This document shows, piece by piece, positions 9,070-26,793 of a DNA stretch of 64,000 nucleotides (position 1 is its first letter; each line of letters begins with the position of its first letter). This DNA comes from Gammaproteobacteria bacterium (GTDB lineage Bacteria; Gemmatimonadota; Gemmatimonadetes; Longimicrobiales; Gaopeijiaceae): contig JAPPJO010000025.1 in NCBI GenBank assembly GCA_028820325.1, forward strand, positions 62,001 to 126,000, written 5' to 3'. Position numbers and translations under genes: made by a program. The notes beneath the pieces were generated by a model that did no database searches, was not told where the DNA came from, and saw nothing but the letters and a program-made list of their open reading frames with translations.

Positions 9070-9354
9070 CTATCCTTCCGCGCGGTCGACCAGTTCGGCG
9101 ACCCTCCACCGCTTGGTGCGGGAGAGGGGCCGCGTCTCGACGATGCGCACGGTGTCTCCCATGCGATACTGGTTGGTTTCGTCGTGGGCGTGATACCTGC
9201 GGGTGCGCTTGACCTGCTTTCCGTAGAGCGGATGGGCGAACTGGCGCGCGACAAGGACGGTGACCGTCTTGTCCGCCACGTCCGACACCACCACCCCCGT
9301 TCGCGTCTTTCGCCGGTTGCGTGCGCCGCTCGCGGCATCCGGTGTCGCCGTCAT
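9070..9354 (-). CDS. rpsQ: 30S ribosomal protein S17
   Basis: OB-fold primary 16S rRNA-binding protein. The 94 residues begin with a short variable tail and then [20 protein letters not shown], with [19 protein letters not shown] and [20 protein letters not shown], all typical of S17. The ATG overlaps the rpmC TGA by four bases (ATGA), implying coupling. Length is normal. Confidence 0.96.
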   Translation of the reverse strand: MTATPDAASGARNRRKTRTGVVVSDVADKTVTVLVARQFAHPLYGKQVKRTRRYHAHDETNQYRMGDTVRIVETRPLSRTKRWRVAELVDRAEG

Positions 9355-9575
9355 GAGGCGTTCTCCTCGGTCATGGCCAGAGCCGCCGCGAGTTCGCGTT
9401 CGCGCTGCACGGTGCGGACTCGGGCGATATCCCTGCGCAGGTGCGAGAGCAGCCGTGGATTCTCGAGTTCCATGGTCGCGGCCCGGAACTTGAGGCGGAA
9501 CCGTTCCTCCCTCAGTTCGTCCAGCCGCTCCCGGATCTGCCGGTCGGTCATATCGCGGATTTCTTCGATGTCCAT
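9351..9575 (-). CDS. rpmC: 50S ribosomal protein L29
   Basis: Two-helix protein at the polypeptide exit tunnel, near the docking site for trigger factor and SRP. The 74 residues have the L29 pattern [20 protein letters not shown] followed by [14 protein letters not shown]. The C-terminal tail ([13 protein letters not shown]) is a little longer than average. It overlaps rpsQ by ATGA and follows rplP by 12 bases. Confidence 0.96.
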   Translation of the reverse strand: MDIEEIRDMTDRQIRERLDELREERFRLKFRAATMELENPRLLSHLRRDIARVRTVQRERELAAALAMTEENAS

Positions 9576-9587
9576 GCCCGGTTTCCC

Positions 9588-10010
9588 TCAGGTTCCCAAC
9601 TGCCGTTCGCGCGCGACGAAACGGGTCTTGATGGGGAGCTTGTCGGATGCGAGCTGCATCGCCCGGCGCGCGACCTCCTCACCGACACCCTCCATCTCGA
9701 ACATCATCCGCCCCGGTTTCACCACCGCCACCCAGCCTTCCGGGTTGCCCTTTCCCTTGCCCATCCGGGTCTCGGCGGGCTTGGAGGTGACCGGCTTGTC
9801 CGGGAAGATTCGGATCCAGACCTTTCCACCCCTCTTGATGTGCCGGGTCATGGCCACGCGCGCCGACTCGATCTGGCGATTGCTGATCCACGCGGACTCC
9901 ACCGCCTGGAGCCCGTAGTCGCCGAAACTCACCCGGTTTCCGCGACGGGAAATCCCGCGCATCTTGCCCTTGTGCTTCTTGCGGTACTTGATCCGCTTCG
10001 GTGCCAGCAT
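9588..10010 (-). CDS. rplP: 50S ribosomal protein L16
   Basis: 50S protein at the A-site finger and peptidyl-transferase centre. The 140 residues start [20 protein letters not shown] and contain [20 protein letters not shown] and [20 protein letters not shown], the conserved L16 core. Length is normal. It is 59 bases downstream of rpsC, a slightly larger gap than its neighbours. Confidence 0.97.
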   Translation of the reverse strand: MLAPKRIKYRKKHKGKMRGISRRGNRVSFGDYGLQAVESAWISNRQIESARVAMTRHIKRGGKVWIRIFPDKPVTSKPAETRMGKGKGNPEGWVAVVKPGRMMFEMEGVGEEVARRAMQLASDKLPIKTRFVARERQLGT

Positions 10011-10069
10011 CTCCTATCGTCCTTGCGGGGCCCGCCGCAGTGGGGGCCGGGTTCCGTTCGCCTGCACCG

Positions 10070-10729
10070 TCACGATCCCGTCGAGTACGTCCGGCCCCGC
10101 CGGTCGTCCACCACTTCACCCTTGAAGATCCAGCACTTCACGCCCACGGTACCGTAGGTGGTGTCCGCCCTCACGCTCGCGTAGTCGATGTTCGCCCGCA
10201 GGGTGTGCAGGGGCACGCGACCCTCGTGATAGGCTTCGGTGCGGGCGATTTCCGCGCCCCCCAGGCGGCCGCCGCACTGGATCTTGATGCCCTCCGCGCC
10301 CGCGCGGCGCGCCGATTGAACCGCGCGCTTCATGGCCCGCCGGAAGGAAATCCGCTGCCGCAACTGGTGCTTGACGTTCTCTGCCACCAGCCGCGCGTCG
10401 AGTTCGGGCTGCTTGATCTCCTCCACGTTGACCGAGACCTCCGACTTGGTCAGCACGCCCAGTTCGTCGCGCAGCTTGTCGACCTCCGCGCCCCGCTTGC
10501 CGATCACGACGCCCGGTCGGGCCGTGTGCACGGTCATCACGATCTTGGAGGGTTTGCGGTCGATCTCGACCCGGGAGATGGCGGCGTGCGCCAGACGGCG
10601 GTCGAGGTACCGCCGTATGGTCTCGTCCTCCTGGAGCAGCTGGGGGAACTCCTTCTCCGCGTACCAGCGGGACTGCCAGTCCTTGACGATGCCGAGCCGG
10701 AACCCGTGGGGGTGTGTCTTCTGTCCCAT
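10070..10729 (-). CDS. rpsC: 30S ribosomal protein S3
   Basis: 30S head protein lining the mRNA entry channel. The 219 residues begin [20 protein letters not shown], contain a KH domain with the loop [17 protein letters not shown] (about residues 74-90), and the S3 C-terminal domain ([20 protein letters not shown]). Length is close to the average. It lies 5 bases after rplV. Confidence 0.97.
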   Translation of the reverse strand: MGQKTHPHGFRLGIVKDWQSRWYAEKEFPQLLQEDETIRRYLDRRLAHAAISRVEIDRKPSKIVMTVHTARPGVVIGKRGAEVDKLRDELGVLTKSEVSVNVEEIKQPELDARLVAENVKHQLRQRISFRRAMKRAVQSARRAGAEGIKIQCGGRLGGAEIARTEAYHEGRVPLHTLRANIDYASVRADTTYGTVGVKCWIFKGEVVDDRRGRTYSTGS

Positions 10730-10734
10730 CGCCC

Positions 10735-11085
10735 CTATTCCTCGCTTTCCACGACGATCGTGATGTGACTCGAGCGCCTGCGGATCGGAGCCGCCCTTCC
10801 CATGGCCGCCGCCCGCCAGCGCTTCGTGGTCCGCCCGCCATCAACAAATGCCCGCGCGATCACGAGCTCGTCCACGTCGAGCACTTCCCCTTCCTCCTCT
10901 GCCCTGTATTCGGCGTTCGCGACCGCGGAACGGAGCGTCTTGCCGACCGGCACCGACGCGGCCTTCTTCGAGAACCGCAGGATTGCGTAGGCCTGATTGA
11001 CGGGGAGACCCCGGATCTGATCCACGACCAGCCTTACCTTGCGGGGACTCATTCCGATGTACCTGGCAACCGCCTTTGCTTGCAT
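10735..11085 (-). CDS. rplV: 50S ribosomal protein L22
   Basis: Exit-tunnel protein whose beta-hairpin lines the constriction. The 116 residues start [20 protein letters not shown]; the tunnel hairpin segment ([20 protein letters not shown]) is intact with no insertion or deletion of the sort linked to macrolide resistance. It sits between rpsS and rpsC in S10 order. Confidence 0.97.
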   Translation of the reverse strand: MQAKAVARYIGMSPRKVRLVVDQIRGLPVNQAYAILRFSKKAASVPVGKTLRSAVANAEYRAEEEGEVLDVDELVIARAFVDGGRTTKRWRAAAMGRAAPIRRRSSHITIVVESEE

Positions 11086-11121
11086 CCGGGTTCTCGTGCA
11101 GGGGGTGACCTGATCGGGCCT

Positions 11122-11409
11122 CTATCGAGCCTTGGAGCGCCGGTCGGCGAGTTTGCCCCCGTGCCCGCGAAAGAGCCGCGTGGGAGCGAATTCGCCGAGT
11201 TTGTGGCCAACCATGTTCTCGGTGATGTAGACCGGGATGAACTTGTTGCCGTTGTGCACCGCAACCGTATGGCCCACGAAGTCCGGCGAGATGGTCGAGG
11301 CGCGCGCCCAGGTCTTGATCACCCTTTTTTCCGCGCGCGCGTTCATCAGCTCCACCTTGCGCAGGAGCTTCTCGTCGATGTAGGGGCCTTTCCTTACGCT
11401 GCGTGGCAT
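11122..11409 (-). CDS. rpsS: 30S ribosomal protein S19
   Basis: 30S head protein forming a complex with S13 near the A site. The 95 residues start [20 protein letters not shown] and contain the S19 signature ([20 protein letters not shown] in the form [12 protein letters not shown]). Normal length with a basic C-terminus. It is 36 bases after rplB and precedes rplV. Confidence 0.97.
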   Translation of the reverse strand: MPRSVRKGPYIDEKLLRKVELMNARAEKRVIKTWARASTISPDFVGHTVAVHNGNKFIPVYITENMVGHKLGEFAPTRLFRGHGGKLADRRSKAR

Positions 11410-11445
11410 GGCGGTTTCCTGGTTGGCTTCTCGTCTCGCAATCGT

Positions 11446-12288
11446 CTATGACCGGGTGGCCTTGCCGCGTTTGCGTCCCCGGACGATCAGTCGGTTGGAT
11501 TCCTTTCTGGGATTGCGGGTCTTCTTCCCCTCCGGCTTGCCCCAGGGGGTAACCGGAGGACGGCCCCCGGAGGCCTTGCCCTCGCCTCCGCCGAGCGGGT
11601 GGTCCACCGGGTTCATGGCGACGCCCCGCACCTTGGGACGGCGCCCGCGCCACCGGGCCGCCCCGGCCTTGCCCAGCGATTTCAGTTCATGATCGGTGTT
11701 GCCGACCTGGCCGACGGTGGCCATGCACTCCATGCGCACCCGCCGGACTTCCGTGGAGGGCAGACGGAGCGTCACGTAGTCGCCTTCCTTGGCCATGATC
11801 TGCACGCCCGCGCCCGCCGAGCGGGCCATCTGGCCGCCCTTCCCGGGCTTCAGCTCCACGTTGTGAACGATCGTGCCCAGCGGAATGCGGCCGATCGGGA
11901 GGGCGTTGCCCGGCTTGATGTCGGCATCGCCACCCGCCACCACTTCATCTCCGACCGCAAGGCCGCGCACATGCAGGATGTAGCGTTTCTCGCCATCCGC
12001 GTAGTGGATGAGGGCGATGTTCGCGGAGCGGTTGGGATCGTACTCGATCTCGGCGACGCGGCCCGCCACCCCGATCTTGTTGCGCCTGAAGTCGATGCGC
12101 CGATACCGGCGCTTGTGGCCGCCGCCCCTGCGCCGCACCGTGATGCGGCCATGGTGGTTGCGTCCACCCTTGGAGTGCAGAGGCTCCGTCAGCGATTTCT
12201 CCGGTCCCTTGCGCGTGGTCACCGTGTCCTTCACGATCGACCGGAAACGGGAGCCGGGTGTAACGGGTCTGAACTTCTTGATCGCCAT
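11446..12288 (-). CDS. rplB: 50S ribosomal protein L2
   Basis: Highly conserved 50S protein needed for subunit association and peptidyl-transferase activity. The 280 residues include [20 protein letters not shown] near residue 42 and the C-terminal [19 protein letters not shown] with the conserved functional histidine. The tail ([14 protein letters not shown]) is basic. It follows rplW by 10 bases. Length is typical. Confidence 0.98.
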   Translation of the reverse strand: MAIKKFRPVTPGSRFRSIVKDTVTTRKGPEKSLTEPLHSKGGRNHHGRITVRRRGGGHKRRYRRIDFRRNKIGVAGRVAEIEYDPNRSANIALIHYADGEKRYILHVRGLAVGDEVVAGGDADIKPGNALPIGRIPLGTIVHNVELKPGKGGQMARSAGAGVQIMAKEGDYVTLRLPSTEVRRVRMECMATVGQVGNTDHELKSLGKAGAARWRGRRPKVRGVAMNPVDHPLGGGEGKASGGRPPVTPWGKPEGKKTRNPRKESNRLIVRGRKRGKATRS

Positions 12289-12298
12289 GGCCCGTTCC

Positions 12299-12610
12299 TC
12301 AGCCCATTTCGTAGAGTTCGATATGGTCGCCTTCGGCCAGCTTGACGACCGCCTTCTTGAACGACGGCCTGCGGCCGAGGCTCCAGTTGCGGCTCATCTG
12401 TCCGAGGAACGAGCGGCGCATCTTGCCCGCGTATCTCATGGTGCGCACATCGTCGACCTGGACGTCCCAGAGCGCTTCCACCGCGCGGGCGATATCGATC
12501 TTGTTGGCCTTCCGGTTGACGATGAACGAGTAGACGTTCTCGGCCTCCATCTGGGCGGTCGTCTTTTCGGTGACCACCGGCCGCACGATTACATCCCACG
12601 GCTCACGCAT
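12299..12610 (-). CDS. rplW: 50S ribosomal protein L23
   Basis: Exit-tunnel protein that docks trigger factor and SRP. The ATG at 12610 gives 103 residues starting [20 protein letters not shown], the conserved L23 opening; the longer upstream frame lies inside rplD. The trigger-factor loop region ([20 protein letters not shown]) is intact. It overlaps the rplD 3' end by 8 bases. Length is normal. Confidence 0.94.
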   Translation of the reverse strand: MREPWDVIVRPVVTEKTTAQMEAENVYSFIVNRKANKIDIARAVEALWDVQVDDVRTMRYAGKMRRSFLGQMSRNWSLGRRPSFKKAVVKLAEGDHIELYEMG

Positions 12611-13262
12611 CGCCGTTCTCCGTGTCTGTGGAGTCCGCGGGCTCCGCAGCCACCGGCCCGGTCCCGAGCGCATCGGCCTCGATCACGACGGTCGCCGCCC
12701 GCAGCACGTCGTAGGCCGACTCCTCCCCGAAGGGACGCACGCTGACACCCGGCAGGTTGCGGGCCGAAAGGTACACGTTGCGCTTGTTGCCGGCGGTCAG
12801 CAGCAGCACCTTGCCCGACACTTCGATGGCGGCGAGGCAGGCTGCCAAGCGCGAGGTGCGCGGGGCCTCGTAGTCCAGGGACTCGATCAGCAGCACCCGA
12901 CCCTCTTCCGCGCGCGCGTTCAGGGCCGATCGCCGGGCCAGCGCGCGCACCTTGCGAGGCACGGACGTGCGCCACGAGTGAGGTTGAGGGGGGAAGGCCA
13001 TCCCTCCTCCCGTCCACTGCGCGGCGCGGATCGTCCCCTGGCGGGCCCGGCCGGTGCCCTTCTGCCTCCACGGCTTGCGGGAGCCGCCCGAAACGGCCGA
13101 GCGGTTCTTGCCGGCCCCCGTCCCCCTCCGCCGATTGGCGAGTTGGGCCCGCACCACCTGGTGCAGAACGCCTTCGTTCACGACTCCGTCGAATGGGACT
13201 GGCGGAAGCGTCCGGTCGCCGTCCGGGCTGCCGTCAGACTGGTAGTAGTGGGCCGTGTGCAT
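12603..13262 (-). CDS. rplD: 50S ribosomal protein L4
   Basis: 50S protein with a loop in the exit tunnel; in E. coli it autoregulates the S10 operon. I chose ATG 13262 (MHTAHYYQSDG), 4 bases after the rplC stop, giving 219 residues; the open frame continues into rplC. The tunnel loop (SGGSRKPWRQKGTGRARQGT) is intact. The acidic tail ([12 protein letters not shown]) is longer than in E. coli L4 and low in conservation. Confidence 0.94.
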   Translation of the reverse strand: MHTAHYYQSDGSPDGDRTLPPVPFDGVVNEGVLHQVVRAQLANRRRGTGAGKNRSAVSGGSRKPWRQKGTGRARQGTIRAAQWTGGGMAFPPQPHSWRTSVPRKVRALARRSALNARAEEGRVLLIESLDYEAPRTSRLAACLAAIEVSGKVLLLTAGNKRNVYLSARNLPGVSVRPFGEESAYDVLRAATVVIEADALGTGPVAAEPADSTDTENGDA

Positions 13263-13266
13263 GGCT

Positions 13267-13884
13267 CTAGTGGCTGATGAAGACGTAGCCGCTGCGCGGT
13301 CCGGGAACGGCGCCCTTGAGGAACAGCAGGTTCCTCCCGGCATCGACCCGGACGACTTCGACATTGCCCAACGTCTTGCGATTGTTGCCCATCCGGCCGG
13401 GGAGCTTCTTGCCCTTGATGACTCTCGACGGGTCGGTGCCCGCTCCCATCGATCCGGGGGTGCGCGACATCGGGTGACCGTGCGTGGCCGGGCGTCCCGT
13501 GAAGCCGTGTCGTTTCACGACGCCCTGAAACCCACGGCCCTTGGTATTGCCGGTCACCTTGACGGACTGGTTGGCGGCGAAGAGCTCGACGGTGAGTTCG
13601 TCACCGGCCTCGAACGCCTCGTCGTCCGCGACCGGGAACTCGCGCAGAACGCGGGGCGTCGCTTCCAGTCCGGCCTTCGCGGCATGGCCGGCTTCGGCCT
13701 TCGTGGCATGCCGGGCCCTGCGGGCCTCGAAGCCGACCTGGACGGCGCGATATCCGTCGGTCTCCTCGGATCTTACGCATACGACCGGGCATGGCCCGGC
13801 GCGCACCACGGTAACCGGCACCACAAGACCTTCGTCGTTGAAGATGCGGGTCATCCCGACCTTGCGTCCGATCAATCCCGCCAT
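13267..13884 (-). CDS. rplC: 50S ribosomal protein L3
   Basis: Early assembly protein of the 50S reaching to the peptidyl-transferase centre. The 205 residues start MAGLIGRKVGMTRIFNDEGL and include the long extension FQGVVKRHGFTGRPATHGHP and MSRTPGSMGAGTDPSRVIKG, the PTC-proximal loop. Length is normal. It follows rpsJ by 30 bases and precedes rplD. Confidence 0.97.
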   Translation of the reverse strand: MAGLIGRKVGMTRIFNDEGLVVPVTVVRAGPCPVVCVRSEETDGYRAVQVGFEARRARHATKAEAGHAAKAGLEATPRVLREFPVADDEAFEAGDELTVELFAANQSVKVTGNTKGRGFQGVVKRHGFTGRPATHGHPMSRTPGSMGAGTDPSRVIKGKKLPGRMGNNRKTLGNVEVVRVDAGRNLLFLKGAVPGPRSGYVFISH

Positions 13885-13914
13885 GCCGCCTCCCGGCAGT
13901 TGTCCATGGGCTGC

Positions 13915-14223
13915 CTAGTCGACCTTGATCTCGACATCGACGCCCGCCGGCAGATCCAGCTTGGTGAGGGCGTCGATGGTGGCGGGCCGGGAATCGACGA
14001 TGTCGATGAGCCGCTTGTGCGTGCGCAGCTCGAACTGTTCCCGGCTCTTCTTGTCGATGTGCGGCGAGCGCAGCACCGTCCAGCGCTCGCGGCGCGTGGG
14101 CAGCGGAACCGGACCGCACACGCTGGCTCCGGTCTTCTCCGCGGTGCGGACGATGTCGGAAGCGGTCTGGTCGACGATCCAGTGATCGAAGGCTTTCAGC
14201 TTGATGCGAATCCGGCCACTCAT
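13915..14223 (-). CDS. rpsJ: 30S ribosomal protein S10 (NusE)
   Basis: 30S head protein that also acts as the NusE antitermination factor and bridges ribosome and NusG. The 102 residues contain [20 protein letters not shown] and the conserved loop [20 protein letters not shown]. The ATG overlaps the fusA stop (ATGA), so str and S10 operons are directly joined with no intergenic promoter. Length is normal. Confidence 0.97.
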   Translation of the reverse strand: MSGRIRIKLKAFDHWIVDQTASDIVRTAEKTGASVCGPVPLPTRRERWTVLRSPHIDKKSREQFELRTHKRLIDIVDSRPATIDALTKLDLPAGVDVEIKVD

Positions 14224-16325
14224 TTCTGGTAGACTGCTCCGTTGCCTGCCACAATCTCTTCGCTCTTCGACCGGGGCACCTGGTCGTAGTGCGAGAACTG
14301 CATGGTGTACACGGCCCGCCCCTGACTCATGGAGCGGAGGGAGGTCGAATATCCGAACATCTCTCCCAGCGGAACGCTGGCTCCGATGACCCGGGCGCCG
14401 GCCCGCTCGGTCATGCCGCCGACTCGCCCGCGCCGGGAAGAAAGGTCACCCATGATATCACCCATGTAGTCGCCGGGCGTAACGACTTCCACATCCATGA
14501 CCGGCTCGAGCAGGACCGGACGCGCCCGTCTCACGCCCTCCCTGAGCGCCAGCGATCCGGCGATCCTGAAGGCCATCTCGCTGGAATCGACATCGTGATA
14601 CGAGCCGTCCACCAACTCGACCTTGATGTCGATGAGCGGGTAGCCGGCCACGGCCCCGCTGGACATCGCGTCGCGCACTCCCCGCTCCACGGGACCGATG
14701 AACTCCTTGGGGATCCTGCCGCCTGCGATCCGGTCCTCGAAGACGAAGCCCGCGCCCTTGGGGGCGGGCTCGACGTTGATGACCACATGGCCGTATTGCC
14801 CGCGCCCTCCGGTCTGGCGCACGAACCGGCCCTCCACCTTCGTGGCCGAACCGACGATGGTCTCGCGGTATGCGACCTGGGGCCGGCCGATGTTGGCGCC
14901 AACCCGGAATTCGCGGCGCAACCGGTCGACGATGATCTCGAGATGGAGCTCGCCCATCCCGCTGATGATGGTCTGGTTGGTTTCCTGATCGCTGCGCACC
15001 CGGAAGGTCGGGTCCTCGTCGGCGAGCTTCGCCAGTCCCTGCGACAGCTTGTCCTGGTCGGCCCGGGTCTTGGGCTCGATGGCGACCGCAATCACCGGCT
15101 CCGGAAACTCCATGGACTCCAGGATGATGGGATGATCGGGATGACACAGGGTATGGCCCGTTCGAACCCCTTTCAGTCCGATGACCGCCGCAATGTCCCC
15201 TGCGAAGACCTCCTGCCGCTCCTCGCGCTTGTTGGCGTGCATCTGCAGGATCCGGCCCACACGCTCGCGCTTGCCCCGGGTGGCGTCGAGCACGTAGCTG
15301 CCGCTCGGCAGCGACCCCGAATAGACGCGGAAGAAGGTGAGCCGCCCGACATAGGGGTCGGTGGCGATCTTGAATGCCAGCGCGGTGAAGGGAGCGTCGT
15401 CCGAGACCTCCCGGGTCTCGGCAAAGCGGCCCGCCGGACGATAGTGTCCTTCGACGGGAGGAATGTCGGTGGGGGAGGGCAGGTAGTCGATGACACCGTC
15501 CAGGAGCGCCTGGATGCCCTTGTTGCGGAAGGCCGATCCGCAAAAGACGGGGAAGATGGCGCCCCGCAGGGTGGCCTCGCGGATCGCCCGCCGGAGTTCC
15601 TCCTCGGTGAGTTCCTCGCCCGCAAGGTACTTCTCCAGCAACTCGTCGTCGTGCTCGACCGCGGCCTCGATGAGTTCGTGCCGGCATGCGGCGATCACCT
15701 CCGCCATCGAGTCCGGCACCGGCCCGTAGCTGAAGCGCGAACCCAGGTCGTCCTCGTAGATGATCGACCTCCGGGTCATGATGTCCACGACGCCGGTGAA
15801 GAGCTCGCCCTCGCCGAGCGGATACTGCACCGGGTGGGCGTTGGCTCCGAGGCGTTCGCGCATCATCGTGACGACCTGCTCGAAGTCGGCCCCGACGCGG
15901 TCCATCTTGTTGACGAACGCAATGCGGGGCACGCGATACCGGTCGGCCTGGCGCCATACCGTTTCCGACTGGGGCTCGACCCCTCCCACCGCGCAGAACA
16001 CCGCGATGGCTCCGTCCAGAACCCGCAGCGAACGCTCGACCTCGGCCGTGAAGTCGACGTGCCCGGGGGTGTCGATGATGTTGATGCGGAAGGTGGAGCC
16101 GTTGCGCAGCCACGCGCAGGTCGTGGCGGCGGAGGTGATCGTGATCCCCCGCTCCTGCTCCTGTTCCATCCAGTCCATGGTGGCCGCACCCTCATGCACC
16201 TCGCCCATGCGGTGGACCCGGCCGGTATAGAACAGAACCCGCTCGGTGGTGGTGGTCTTGCCCGCGTCGATATGCGCCATGATGCCGATGTTGCGCAGAC
16301 GCTCTAGCGGTGTATGCCTGGGCAT
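14220..16325 (-). CDS. fusA: Elongation factor G
   Basis: Translocase GTPase of protein synthesis. ATG 16325 gives 701 residues starting [20 protein letters not shown]; the much longer open frame upstream is a shadow across rpsG. G1 is [12 protein letters not shown] (about residues 17-28), switch [11 protein letters not shown]4 NKMDRVGAD; domains II-V follow, ending [26 protein letters not shown]. AAGGAA lies about 9 bases before the ATG. It shares an ATGA overlap with rpsJ. tuf is not next to it, unlike the E. coli str operon. Confidence 0.97.
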   Translation of the reverse strand: MPRHTPLERLRNIGIMAHIDAGKTTTTERVLFYTGRVHRMGEVHEGAATMDWMEQEQERGITITSAATTCAWLRNGSTFRINIIDTPGHVDFTAEVERSLRVLDGAIAVFCAVGGVEPQSETVWRQADRYRVPRIAFVNKMDRVGADFEQVVTMMRERLGANAHPVQYPLGEGELFTGVVDIMTRRSIIYEDDLGSRFSYGPVPDSMAEVIAACRHELIEAAVEHDDELLEKYLAGEELTEEELRRAIREATLRGAIFPVFCGSAFRNKGIQALLDGVIDYLPSPTDIPPVEGHYRPAGRFAETREVSDDAPFTALAFKIATDPYVGRLTFFRVYSGSLPSGSYVLDATRGKRERVGRILQMHANKREERQEVFAGDIAAVIGLKGVRTGHTLCHPDHPIILESMEFPEPVIAVAIEPKTRADQDKLSQGLAKLADEDPTFRVRSDQETNQTIISGMGELHLEIIVDRLRREFRVGANIGRPQVAYRETIVGSATKVEGRFVRQTGGRGQYGHVVINVEPAPKGAGFVFEDRIAGGRIPKEFIGPVERGVRDAMSSGAVAGYPLIDIKVELVDGSYHDVDSSEMAFRIAGSLALREGVRRARPVLLEPVMDVEVVTPGDYMGDIMGDLSSRRGRVGGMTERAGARVIGASVPLGEMFGYSTSLRSMSQGRAVYTMQFSHYDQVPRSKSEEIVAGNGAVYQK

Positions 16326-16522
16326 CCGATGTATTCCTTCAAATCCTGTGTTTCTGTCGTCGGTACGCAAAAAAAGCGCAGGAACTCCGAGGCCACGAGT
16401 GCAGATTCGGCCGGGCCAACCCACCTGCCGGTTGGAAGCCGCCTGCCTTGTGCCGCGAGGGTCGGACCTTCGGAAACCCCCGCTACCCCGGCGCCAGCCT
16501 GCGCGCCGCAGCTGGGAAACGG
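16326..16522 (-). other. rpsG-fusA intergenic leader
   Basis: A 197-base non-coding gap inside an otherwise tight operon. On the minus strand it is GC-rich, then has a T7 run (16369-16376 region) flanked by short GCG/CGC arms about 50 bases before the fusA ATG. I see no convincing terminator stem or promoter. In E. coli the corresponding gap is the S7 autoregulatory target; whether that holds here is inference only. Confidence 0.35.
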
Positions 16523-16993
16523 CTACCAGCGATAGTGGGCGAACGCCTTGTTGGCTTCTGCCATCCGGTGCGTGTCTTCCTTCTTCTTTATCGTGCTTCC
16601 CTCGTTTCGGCTCGCGGCCAGAATCTCGGCTGCGAGGCGACCCGCCATCGACCGCTCTCCCCGCTTGCGGGAAAAGTCGATCATCCACTTTATGGCCAGC
16701 GCCTGGCGTCGCTCGGGGCGGACTTCGATCGGCACCTGGTATGTGGCGCCTCCGACCCGCCTGCTCTTCACCTCGACGGCAGGCTTGGCGTTGTTCAGGG
16801 CCTGGTTGAACACTCCCAGGCCGGGTTGTCCCGAACGCTCCTCGACTACCGTGAGGGCGTCGTAGAAAATGCTCTCCGCGGTGGACTTCTTGCCGTCCAG
16901 CATCAAGCCGTTGATGAACTTCTGGGCCACAACCGACTCGTAGCGCGGATCCCCCGCGATCTCCCTCTTTTCGGCGCGCGTGCGGCGGCTCAT
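16523..16993 (-). CDS. rpsG: 30S ribosomal protein S7
   Basis: Primary binder of the 16S rRNA 3' major domain, and in E. coli a str-operon repressor. The 156 residues begin [20 protein letters not shown] and contain [20 protein letters not shown] and [20 protein letters not shown], both canonical. Length is normal. It follows rpsL by 3 bases; the 197-base gap to fusA is the place where E. coli S7 repression acts. Confidence 0.97.
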   Translation of the reverse strand: MSRRTRAEKREIAGDPRYESVVAQKFINGLMLDGKKSTAESIFYDALTVVEERSGQPGLGVFNQALNNAKPAVEVKSRRVGGATYQVPIEVRPERRQALAIKWMIDFSRKRGERSMAGRLAAEILAASRNEGSTIKKKEDTHRMAEANKAFAHYRW

Positions 16994-16996
16994 GAC

Positions 16997-17368
16997 CTAC
17001 CTGGGTTCCTTGGTTCCGTACTTCGACCGGCCCCGGCGGCGGTCGCCCACTCCCGAAGTGTCCAGCGTGCCGCGCACGACGTGGTAGCGCACTCCGGGCA
17101 GGTCCCTCACCCGGCCTCCCCGAATGAGCACGATGGAGTGCTCCTGGAGGTTGTGTCCTTCGCCACCGATGTACGAAGTCACCTCGTACCCGTTGGTCAG
17201 CCTGACGCGCGCGACCTTGCGCAGCGCCGAGTTGGGCTTCTTGGGGGTCGTGGTGTACACACGGGTGCAAACGCCCCGTTTCTGAGGGTTCTTCTGGAGG
17301 GCCGGCGATTTGTTCTTCTTCCGAACGGACCGGCGACCCTTGCGCACGAGCTGGTTGATGGTCGGCAT
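16997..17368 (-). CDS. rpsL: 30S ribosomal protein S12
   Basis: Decoding-centre protein and streptomycin target. The conserved start [20 protein letters not shown] gives 123 residues. The decoding loops [14 protein letters not shown] (K43/K44) and [13 protein letters not shown] are present; position 88 is Arg where E. coli and Thermus have Lys. The same frame stays open to an ATG at 17470 that has an AGGAG site 7 bases upstream, while ATG 17368 has no visible site, so a 34-residue N-terminal extension is possible. The upstream leader carries a promoter and a large hairpin. Confidence 0.92.
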   Translation of the reverse strand: MPTINQLVRKGRRSVRKKNKSPALQKNPQKRGVCTRVYTTTPKKPNSALRKVARVRLTNGYEVTSYIGGEGHNLQEHSIVLIRGGRVRDLPGVRYHVVRGTLDTSGVGDRRRGRSKYGTKEPR

Positions 17369-17432
17369 ACGATTGGTTTCAGCAGTCGGGCGTTTCCGCG
17401 TGACGACGAGCGCTTGCTTCCGGCCACACGGC

Positions 17433-17454
17433 CCTCCCGGACATGTCCGGGAGG
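17433..17454 (-). repeat. Perfect 22-base palindrome in the rpsL leader
   Basis: Two complementary 11-base arms (CCTCCCGGACA and its reverse complement) meet without any loop at 17443/17444, so the RNA would fold into a hairpin with 8-9 GC-rich pairs. It lies about 35 bases after the predicted transcription start and 65 bases before the S12 ATG. No T-run follows, so it is not a simple terminator. It could be a regulatory leader element or a DNA-binding site. Confidence 0.6.
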
Positions 17455-17494
17455 ACTCCCGGAGAGCCATCAGGCATCTCCTGTGCAGCTTTCA

Positions 17495-17524
17495 AAGATA
17501 CGAAAGCGTTCCCGCCCGTGTCAA
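17495..17524 (-). promoter_or_regulatory. Predicted promoter of the rpsL-rpsG-fusA-S10 operon
   Basis: On the minus strand a perfect TTGACA (17524-17519), 18-base spacer and TATCTT (17500-17495) form the best sigma70-type promoter in the cluster. It lies 27 bases downstream of the rpoC stop codon and would start transcription near 17488, giving a leader of about 120 bases before the conserved rpsL start. Confidence 0.65.
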
Positions 17525-17550
17525 CGCCGGACACACCGCCGCGCCGTGGG

Positions 17551-21852
<4,302 letters not shown>

Positions 21853-21900
21853 ATGGCGTGCACCCCGTGGGTTGCGGGTGTCAGTGCGATGCTCAAGATC

Positions 21901-26130
<4,230 letters not shown>

Positions 26131-26176
26131 CCTGTCCGGAGGGCGGGCACGGCAAGTCGAACGGAAAACACCTCAC

Positions 26177-26190
26177 GACGTCCGGACGTC
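26177..26190 (-). repeat. 14-base palindrome in the rplL-rpoB gap
   Basis: GACGTCCGGACGTC is a perfect palindrome within the 172-base rplL-rpoB gap. Further upstream on the transcript, around 26223-26265, a GC-rich imperfect stem (GCGGC/GCCGC) could act as the attenuator that many bacteria have here. No T-run is seen, so the function is only inferred. Confidence 0.35.
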
Positions 26191-26302
26191 CCCGCGGAGG
26201 GACGGCCGATACGCGCGCGGAGGGAAGGGCAGGCGGCGCGGCGCCAGGAACGGCGTGCCGCGACCGTACCCCGTCTGCCCGGAGGCTTGAGCGGGACCGC
26301 AC

Positions 26303-26680
26303 CTACTTGACGGTGACCGTCGCGCCCACCTGCTCCAGCTTTGCCTTGACCTGCTCCGCCTCGTCCCTGGAAACGGCTTCCTTCACCGCGTTGGGAACCC
26401 CGTCGACGAGCGCCTTGGCTTCCTTGAGCCCCAGACTGGTCACTTCGCGAACCACCTTGATGACCTGGATCTTCTTGGCGCCGAAGCTGTCGAGAACGAC
26501 GTCGAACTCGGTCTGTTCCTCGACCTCGGCCTCGGCTTCCGCCGGACCTGCGGCCGCCGGCCCGACCGCCACTGCGGCCGTGACGTTGAACTTCTCCTTG
26601 AACGCGTCCACGAACTCGGAGAGCTCGAGAACCGTCATGTTGCCGATGCTATCGAGGAGTTCCTGCTGATTGATCGCCAT
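26303..26680 (-). CDS. rplL: 50S ribosomal protein L7/L12
   Basis: Stalk protein that recruits translation GTPases. The 125 residues show an N-terminal dimerisation helix ([20 protein letters not shown]), an Ala/Glu-rich hinge (about 38-55) and the C-terminal factor-binding domain with [20 protein letters not shown] and [13 protein letters not shown]. Length is normal. It is 113 bases downstream of rplJ, with a hairpin and a good AGGAG site before the ATG. Confidence 0.97.
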   Translation of the reverse strand: MAINQQELLDSIGNMTVLELSEFVDAFKEKFNVTAAVAVGPAAAGPAEAEAEVEEQTEFDVVLDSFGAKKIQVIKVVREVTSLGLKEAKALVDGVPNAVKEAVSRDEAEQVKAKLEQVGATVTVK

Positions 26681-26702
26681 CTCGCTGCTTTCTCCTGATT
26701 GG

Positions 26703-26720
26703 TCCCGGCCTCCGCCGGGA
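26703..26720 (-). promoter_or_regulatory. Hairpin upstream of the rplL ribosome-binding site
   Basis: On the minus strand a perfect 7-bp stem (TCCCGGC/GCCGGGA) closes a GGAG tetraloop about 10 bases before the rplL AGGAG site. It could set the high L12:L10 ratio by affecting initiation or mRNA stability, but that role is inferred. A second inverted repeat (GTGAC/GTCAC, 26726-26742) is adjacent. Confidence 0.45.
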
Positions 26721-26793
26721 GTTGGTGACTCGACTCGTCACGTGTCCGCGCCCGCATTTCGGCTGTCGTCCGCCGAGCGCGGCCATCGCGGAC

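Noticed and set aside
14220..17270. A 1,016-codon frame extending fusA upstream
   Set aside because: The extra 315 codons cross rpsG and part of rpsL in another frame; EF-G clearly starts at [14 protein letters not shown].
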